The notes under the pieces are model-generated. The model did no database searches. It saw only the letters and a program-made list of their open reading frames with translations, and was not told the origin of the DNA. The position numbers and the translations under genes were made by a program. 5,428 nucleotides of DNA from Oscillospiraceae bacterium (GTDB taxonomy: Bacteria > Bacillota > Clostridia > Oscillospirales > Acutalibacteraceae), in contig CADBOL010000131.1 in assembly GCA_902796295.1 (NCBI GenBank), forward strand, positions 1 through 5,428, read 5' to 3'. Every line of letters starts with the position of its first letter. Positions within the stretch are counted from its first letter, which is position 1. Below are positions 1-3,593 of this stretch, piece after piece.

Positions 1-1012
1 CTCCGCCCATATGAAAACCCGTTATATCGGCAGAATACTTTTCGCCGAATCTAGACGGAACAGCGTGAATAACGCTCGGGAAAACCGGCGCGAAACCAAG
101 CCCTATGAGAATAAACCCGCTGAGCGAAGCCTTTCCGAAAGGAAGAATCAGCATTATAATCCCCGCGGCGGATAAGATACCGCCCGCGCGTATCATAAAA
201 TCATCGCCCATTCTGTCCGATACAAATCCCGATATAATACGCCCGAGCATAATGCCGCCGAAATAAAGCGAAACCCATCTGGCGGCAATATCAGCCCCGA
301 GAGAATAAACATTGACAATATACGAGGCTCCCCAGGTTCCTATAATAAACTCCATTGAGCAGTAAAAGCCGAGTGAAGCGATGCCGGGAATAACGCCTTT
401 TATCGCGAATAAGCCGGTTTTTTCACCGCTTTCATTTTGCTCTGTTTCTACAGTTTTTGTTTTATCGTGTTTTATCCATTTCGGAAGCATGATTCCGACA
501 GCGGCCGCGATGGAAAACTGTATCAGGGCAAGGATTCTGTAGCCTTTCCGCCACTCCGGATTATCACCGTTGAGAAACAGCGACATAATCAGCGGGCTCA
601 GAGTTACTCCTATACCCCAGAAAGCATGAAGCCATGACATATGCCTTGCTTTGAAATGAAGAGAGACGTAATTATTAAGACCGGTATCTATCGCTCCGGC
701 GCCGTAACCCATAACAACAGCAAAAAGCATCATAACCCAGATATTCGGTGAGAAGCTCATTCCGACAAGGCCTGCCGCAGTCAGCAGAACTGAGACAAAT
801 GTAACTCTCGGAGTCCCGAATTTTCTCAGAACCAGACCGGCTGCAAAGCTCGCGCCGCCTGAGCAGACTCCGGTCACTATGCTGTAAATTGATGCAAATG
901 ACTCCGAAATGCCGAATTCAATATGAACAACAGGCCACGCAACGCCGAATACACTGTCCGGAAGGCCGAGCGAGATAAACACAGCGTATATTAAAACAAG
1001 AATTGATATCAT
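1..1012 (-). CDS. MFS transporter, FucP/YbjJ-like (C-terminus cut by window edge)
   Basis: Major facilitator superfamily permease of the inner membrane, probably a proton-coupled symporter or exporter of a small solute; the substrate cannot be read from sequence. The reading frame is open from the ATG at 1012 to the window edge, giving 337 codons of an expected 380-400, so about the last two helices are missing. The protein is strongly hydrophobic. It has an N-half motif-A-like loop (GLVLRKFG, residues 59-66), a GYGAGAIDTGLNN segment (102-114), WLHAFWGIG (127-135), a charged central loop (about 178-200) and a second motif-A-like loop (GRIISGFVSDRMG, 257-269). The LHAFWG/GxG pattern and the Gly-rich fourth helix resemble fucose-permease/YbjJ-type MFS members. 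The start is fixed by AGGAG (1019-1023) seven bases upstream and an in-frame TGA before it. It follows the flavin-fold gene by 70 bp with no visible terminator, so co-transcription is likely. Family confident, substrate unknown. Confidence 0.88.
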   Translation of the reverse strand, partial: MISILVLIYAVFISLGLPDSVFGVAWPVVHIEFGISESFASIYSIVTGVCSGGASFAAGLVLRKFGTPRVTFVSVLLTAAGLVGMSFSPNIWVMMLFAVVMGYGAGAIDTGLNNYVSLHFKARHMSWLHAFWGIGVTLSPLIMSLFLNGDNPEWRKGYRILALIQFSIAAAVGIMLPKWIKHDKTKTVETEQNESGEKTGLFAIKGVIPGIASLGFYCSMEFIIGTWGASYIVNVYSLGADIAARWVSLYFGGIMLGRIISGFVSDRMGDDFMIRAGGILSAAGIIMLILPFGKASLSGFILIGLGFAPVFPSVIHAVPSRFGEKYSADITGFHMGG

Positions 1013-1082
1013 TATTGACTCCTGATTTCTTCGGATTGTTTTATTTTTGACTCATATAATCAAACCGCTAAATCAGCAGGCA

Positions 1083-1484
1083 TTATACGTTAAACGCTTC
1101 CTTTTGCTCCAGCACTCCGCGGATTTCAGCTCTGCCGTTTTCCAGATAAAAGAGCTGCATTGTCCAGCCGTTTTTATCATACATTTCCATAATCTGCGGC
1201 ATTGCCTCCCGTGTTTTTTCAAGCAGCGCTTCGTCAAAGACCTCTTTCATCGTGCCGTCATAGCGTATAAAATCGCCGTCAGCCATAGCAAGGATTTCCA
1301 CTTTGGGATTCTGCTTTAACTGCTTATAAACATCCTTGAAAGTACCGCAGCCGAAATAGAGCTTATCATCAACCAAAAGATGAAAACCGAAAGGTCTGCC
1401 TTTAGGCTGATCACCGTCGGTGGTTAAAAGGTAAAATACCTTTGCTTTGTCTAAAAATTCACTTACCTTTGCCGCGTTTGTCAT
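1083..1484 (-). CDS. Pyridoxamine 5'-phosphate oxidase-family (FMN split-barrel) protein
   Basis: A 133-residue single-domain protein of the PNPOx-like split-barrel fold, cytoplasmic and expected to bind FMN (or F420/heme in some relatives) as a homodimer. The visible signature is an N-terminal helix (residues 1-15), then a strand-turn FYLLTTDGDQPKGRPFGF (17-34) with the RPFGF segment that packs on the flavin in this family. The core KLYFGCGTFKDVYKQLKQNP (41-60) and KVEILAMADGDFIRYDG (61-77) follow, and it ends with a short FYLENGRAEIRG strand. Length is normal for the small clostridial members. True PdxH enzymes are longer (about 200 residues) and carry extra PLP-site residues, so vitamin B6 synthesis should not be assumed; the small members are mostly uncharacterised flavin reductase-like proteins. 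The ATG has AAGGAG (1493-1498) eight bases upstream. It lies 24 bp after the membrane-protein gene, so the two almost certainly share a transcript. Confidence 0.9.
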   Translation of the reverse strand: MTNAAKVSEFLDKAKVFYLLTTDGDQPKGRPFGFHLLVDDKLYFGCGTFKDVYKQLKQNPKVEILAMADGDFIRYDGTMKEVFDEALLEKTREAMPQIMEMYDKNGWTMQLFYLENGRAEIRGVLEQKEAFNV

Positions 1485-1508
1485 ATTTTTTTCTCCTTAA
1501 ATTCCGGT

Positions 1509-1994
1509 TTATAAAATAAATTTAACCACAAGCCCGGCAAGAGCGCAGACAATCAGCGCAAGCAATTCGCCGATAAAAAAGCCCTTGATATGAAAACCGT
1601 AATTGTGATATTCAGCTGTCATGTCTTCCGTGCCTTTTAAAACAAATCTCTTATCGTGGCAAAACCAGATTATATCGAGCACAATAACATCAAAAAGATT
1701 TACAACAGTCCAGATTAAAAACCCGATGCCGAAAGCTCTGAGAAAATCAGTATAACCGTTTATAAATCTCAGTATAAGACTTATAACAATCACAAACACA
1801 ATCAGTGCGGTTATTTTTACAGCTATCTTGTTATTCTTTGTCGGGATTTTATCTTTATATTCATCAAGGGATTTTACTCTCTCCTGAATCGCGGGCGGAT
1901 AATTATAAAGAGTTTTTACCGGATCGCATGACATAAAATAAACCGGTATGAAAAATAAAAAACAAAGAATTACGCATTCGGCAGCGATTATCAC
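1509..1994 (-). CDS. Four-helix integral membrane protein of unknown function
   Basis: I cannot assign a function. The 161-residue product has four predicted membrane segments, at about residues 2-21, 59-78, 86-111 and 138-160. A basic/acidic loop (31-58, beginning NYPPAIQERVKSL) lies between the first two, and a loop rich in His and aromatic residues (112-137) between the last two. No signal peptidase site or known catalytic motif is seen. Unusual polar residues lie in or near the membrane: Asp102 and Asp107 in helix 3, the WFCHD junction (110-114), YHNYGFHIKG (129-138) and Glu143 in helix 4. The overall pattern resembles a conserved but uncharacterised protein I recall from clostridial genomes (from memory, not searched). 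The start is a GTG: AGGTGA lies seven bases upstream, the first helix would be lost from the next ATG (residue 21), and an in-frame TGA occurs farther upstream with no ATG between. It is the first gene of the left-hand operon. Confidence 0.85.
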   Translation of the reverse strand: MIIAAECVILCFLFFIPVYFMSCDPVKTLYNYPPAIQERVKSLDEYKDKIPTKNNKIAVKITALIVFVIVISLILRFINGYTDFLRAFGIGFLIWTVVNLFDVIVLDIIWFCHDKRFVLKGTEDMTAEYHNYGFHIKGFFIGELLALIVCALAGLVVKFIL

Positions 1995-2001
1995 AGTAAA
2001 C

Positions 2002-2007
2002 TCACCT
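2002..2007 (-). promoter_or_regulatory. Ribosome binding site deciding the GTG start of the membrane protein
   Basis: On the minus strand this reads AGGTGA, preceded by GGGAG, and is a good match to the 3' half of the consensus AGGAGGTGA. It sits seven bases before GTG at 1994. It is the reason for preferring this non-ATG start over the internal ATG at residue 21. Confidence 0.7.
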
Positions 2008-2051
2008 CTCCCTTTTATGCGGCACGCAATAAAACCCGTTCAATTGAATTG

Positions 2052-2080
2052 ATTATATCATATATTTAAGTAAATTTAAA
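2052..2080 (-). promoter_or_regulatory. Sigma-A-type promoter for the left-hand operon
   Basis: On the minus strand there is a perfect TATAAT -10 (2052-2057), a 17-bp spacer and TTTAAA (2075-2080, 4 of 6 to TTGACA). The flanks are AT-rich. Transcription would start near 2045, leaving a leader of about 50 nt before the GTG start. It lies immediately downstream of the preceding gene's terminator, where an independent promoter is expected. Inferred from consensus only. Confidence 0.7.
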
Positions 2081-2095
2081 TGATTATTTCCATAT

Positions 2096-2125
2096 AAAAA
2101 AACCATCGGCCGAAACCGGTGGTTT
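2096..2125 (-). terminator. Intrinsic terminator of the secreted hydrolase gene
   Basis: On the minus strand the arms AAACCACCGG (2116-2125) and CCGATGGTTT (2100-2109) form a ten-position stem with one C-A mismatch around a 6-nt loop. A run of seven U follows, beginning within the stem (2096-2102). It lies 16 bp after the TAA of the hydrolase gene and separates it from the downstream operon. Confidence 0.88.
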
Positions 2126-2141
2126 ATAATGACTATTCGGT

Positions 2142-3140
2142 TTAATCCTGATTGACAGGTTTCTGAGCCCCGCCTTGATTTTCGGGCTCAGCGGGCGTTG
2201 ATGCAGCATCCGGTGTGGCAGGGGTGGCCGGATTATCAGGCGCCGGATCAGGTGCGGGGGTGTAGTCGCCGGAGGTAAAGAATTTGATTGCATTAATCTC
2301 AGATACAGGTATTTTCTTTCCGTTTCCGTCAATCGTGAAAAGGCCGGTATAGGAATTCAGAATTCCCGGAGAGAAGTTCTCGTCAATCAGCCAGTAAACT
2401 TCGTGATTCAGGAATCCTCCGCCGCGCGGAGCGGTCAGACAGCTGGTGAGGCGGATGTTTGTTTTATCCTTTGTGAAAAGGGTTTCATTAATCCATGAAG
2501 GCAGAGCATAAAAAGGAAAAATCGAATAACTGTCAAGCATGCTGCAAAGTATCCAGACCTTCATATTCTTCATTGCATGCGCATCAGAGATGCTGATTGT
2601 CGTTCTGGGACACATATAGCAGGCGCCGGAAAAATAATCCGGATAAGCATTGGCAAGGCGGTTTACTCCGCTTGCTCCGAGACATCTGCCGAAGAGGCAG
2701 ATTCTCTTTTTATCCACATTGTGAGTATCAACAAAATCTCTTATCGCCTCGTACATCGGACGAAGCGGGCAGGTGTCAAAATAAAACGGAAGAGGTGAGC
2801 GGAGTATCATAAGATACATGCCGTCCGCGTTTTCTGCCATTGCCTGGTACTCTACACTTGACCAATACGGGAAAGAGGTAGCCTGAAGCTCCTTGCCTTC
2901 ATATGTTCCGTTGCCCGCACCGCCCATAAAAATCATAAGAGGGCATGGATTATCGGTCTCAGGCACATAGTAGCTGTAATCGATATTGAAGCCAGCGATT
3001 GAAGGTCCTTCGCCTTCCTGCCACTGGCTTCTCAGAATGTCAAGCCCCTCATCATGCCATACTCCCGCTGAGGAAGGCATTAAGCATATTGCAATGAGTG
3101 TTGTAACGCACAGCAAAACTGCCGTAATCTTTTTAATCAT
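2142..3140 (-). CDS. Secreted alpha/beta-hydrolase-like protein with a predicted Cys nucleophile
   Basis: Predicted exported hydrolase or esterase of 332 residues; substrate unknown. Residues 1-25 form a signal peptide (MIKK, hydrophobic core, PSSA then cleavage). The alpha/beta-hydrolase landmarks appear in order. A strand plus oxyanion turn LMIFMGGAG (68-76) matches the usual HGAG-type turn with Gly for His. The nucleophile elbow ICLFGRCLGASG (147-158) gives GxCxG with Cys153, like GYCLGG of dienelactone hydrolase rather than the GxSxG of most esterases. A post-strand Asp203 lies in VWILCSMLDS, and His246 in NHEVYW. The triad Cys153-Asp203-His246 is inferred from order and spacing. Residues 293-332 form a Pro/Ala/Asp/Thr-rich tail with no fold. 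The mature part has eight Cys, high for an exported protein. The ATG has GGGAG (3149-3153) eight bases upstream. The gene is monocistronic between its own promoter and terminator. It could instead be a catalytically inactive binding protein with this fold. Confidence 0.8.
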   Translation of the reverse strand: MIKKITAVLLCVTTLIAICLMPSSAGVWHDEGLDILRSQWQEGEGPSIAGFNIDYSYYVPETDNPCPLMIFMGGAGNGTYEGKELQATSFPYWSSVEYQAMAENADGMYLMILRSPLPFYFDTCPLRPMYEAIRDFVDTHNVDKKRICLFGRCLGASGVNRLANAYPDYFSGACYMCPRTTISISDAHAMKNMKVWILCSMLDSYSIFPFYALPSWINETLFTKDKTNIRLTSCLTAPRGGGFLNHEVYWLIDENFSPGILNSYTGLFTIDGNGKKIPVSEINAIKFFTSGDYTPAPDPAPDNPATPATPDAASTPAEPENQGGAQKPVNQD

Positions 3141-3177
3141 TTAATAATCTCCCGTTAATACATATTATTCGGTAAAT

Positions 3178-3209
3178 TCCGATTCATATAATGTATCATA
3201 TGAATCGGA
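3178..3209. repeat. Perfect 12-bp-arm inverted repeat in the hydrolase leader
   Basis: Arms TCCGATTCATAT (3178-3189) and ATATGAATCGGA (3198-3209) are exact reverse complements around an 8-nt spacer. In RNA this gives a long, stable hairpin about 25 nt before the ribosome binding site. No U-run follows on the minus strand, so it is not an intrinsic terminator. It may be a DNA operator for a dimeric regulator, or an mRNA 5'-stabilising or translation-controlling stem. Weak promoter-like hexamers (TTGTCC, 16 bp, TATATG) overlap it on the minus strand, which would fit an operator if that promoter is real. Confidence 0.75.
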
Positions 3210-3269
3210 CAATCTATTCTTTAACTTTTCTGAAAGACGTGTTTTACAACCGGCGCATTTACGAAAGAA

Positions 3270-3301
3270 GAGGTTTAAGCGAATAACATACTTATAACCT
3301 C
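3270..3301 (-). repeat. Hairpin-forming inverted repeat in the hydrolase leader
   Basis: On the minus strand GAGGTT-A-TAAG (3291-3301) pairs with CTTAAACCTC (3270-3279): ten pairs with one bulged A and an 11-nt loop. Flanking AUGUGU and ACACGU segments can add an enclosing 6-bp helix including one U-G pair, suggesting a folded leader. No known RNA family was recognised. Confidence 0.5.
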
Positions 3302-3331
3302 GGACACATATTTAAACATCGTGTATTAGTA

Positions 3332-3361
3332 ATTATATCATAATTATATATTTACTTTCAA
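3332..3361 (-). promoter_or_regulatory. Sigma-A-type promoter for the hydrolase gene
   Basis: On the minus strand TTGAAA (3356-3361, 5 of 6 to consensus) is followed by an 18-bp AT-rich spacer and a perfect TATAAT (3332-3337). The predicted start is near 3325, giving an unusually long 5' leader of about 185 nt. It lies directly after the second terminator, as expected for a new transcription unit. Confidence 0.75.
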
Positions 3362-3373
3362 TAAAAAAATATT

Positions 3374-3406
3374 AAAAAGCCGGGCCGACATTAACAGTCA
3401 GTCCGG
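3374..3406 (-). terminator. Second intrinsic terminator in the intergenic region
   Basis: On the minus strand CCGGACTGAC (3397-3406) pairs with GTCGGCCCGG (3380-3389): ten positions with one A-C mismatch and one G-U pair, loop of 7 nt. After one C comes UUUUU, and a second U-run (3362-3368) follows shortly. It is about 190 bp past the surface-protein stop and after another terminator, so it is either a backup or ends a short separate transcript. Confidence 0.75.
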
Positions 3407-3442
3407 ATTTCATTCAGCCGATTGCCGGGACGTCACTCCCTA

Positions 3443-3459
3443 CGGTTATATAATAACCG
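3443..3459. repeat. Small perfect inverted repeat
   Basis: CGGTTAT and ATAACCG (7-bp arms) flank a 3-nt ATA spacer. It lies midway between the two intrinsic terminators. It is too short and AT-rich to be a terminator and has no U-run. It may be part of a small repeated element or a protein site. Confidence 0.45.
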
Positions 3460-3501
3460 CAATGTGATTTCGCAAATGCAACTGCTCACTGTCAATCAGG
3501 G

Positions 3502-3541
3502 AAAAACGGAGCCCGGGTATTCACTGAAGACCCAGGCTCCG
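3502..3541 (-). terminator. Intrinsic terminator of the surface-protein gene
   Basis: On the minus strand CGGAGCCTGGGT (3530-3541) pairs with ACCCGGGCTCCG (3507-3518): 12 positions with one mismatch, 11-nt loop that can pair further (TTC with GAA), followed at once by UUUUU (3502-3506). GC-rich stem 53 bp after the stop codon; a textbook intrinsic terminator. Confidence 0.92.
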
Positions 3542-3542
3542 A

Positions 3543-3592
3543 AATTATCAATTATCAATTGTCAATTAACAATTGCACATTGCTGATTGCAC
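3543..3592. repeat. Degenerate 7-nt tandem repeat after the surface-protein stop
   Basis: On the plus strand the units are AATTATC, AATTATC, AATTGTC, AATTAAC, an 8-nt AATTGCAC, then ATTGCTG and ATTGCAC. They fill the space between the stop codon and the terminator. AATT is palindromic and GACAATT/AATTGTC occurs in both senses, so the tract can also form AT-rich stems. Simple-repeat tracts of this kind occur between genes in some clostridial genomes (general recollection). No coding role is seen. Confidence 0.7.
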
Positions 3593-3593
3593 A

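Larger units (their letters stand above)
3141..3593. other. Intergenic region of about 450 bp: terminators, promoter and structured leader
   Basis: No protein-coding frame is supported on either strand. On the minus strand, in transcription order, it holds 7-nt tandem repeats after the surface-protein stop, a strong terminator, a 95-nt spacer with a small hairpin, a second terminator, a TTGAAA/TATAAT promoter, and a leader of about 185 nt with two larger inverted repeats before the hydrolase start. No known riboswitch or small-RNA consensus was recognised. Confidence 0.7.

Noticed and set aside
1..1012. MFS gene as a truncated pseudogene
   Set aside because: The frame is intact with correct motif order; it is simply cut by the window edge.
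1047..1319. Plus-strand open frame of 90 codons
   Set aside because: Antisense to the PNPOx-like gene, which has clear family motifs and a strong ribosome binding site.
2084..2332. Minus-strand open frame overlapping the hydrolase C-terminus and terminator
   Set aside because: Runs through the terminator hairpin and is a shifted frame of the Pro/Ala-rich tail, with no ribosome binding site.
3178..3209. Palindrome as an intrinsic terminator
   Set aside because: No U-run follows in either direction: AUUUACC on the minus strand, CAAUCUAUUC on the plus strand. The stem is also AT-rich.
3543..3592. Possible CRISPR-like repeats
   Set aside because: Units are only 7-8 nt, contiguous and without spacers, and there are no cas genes.
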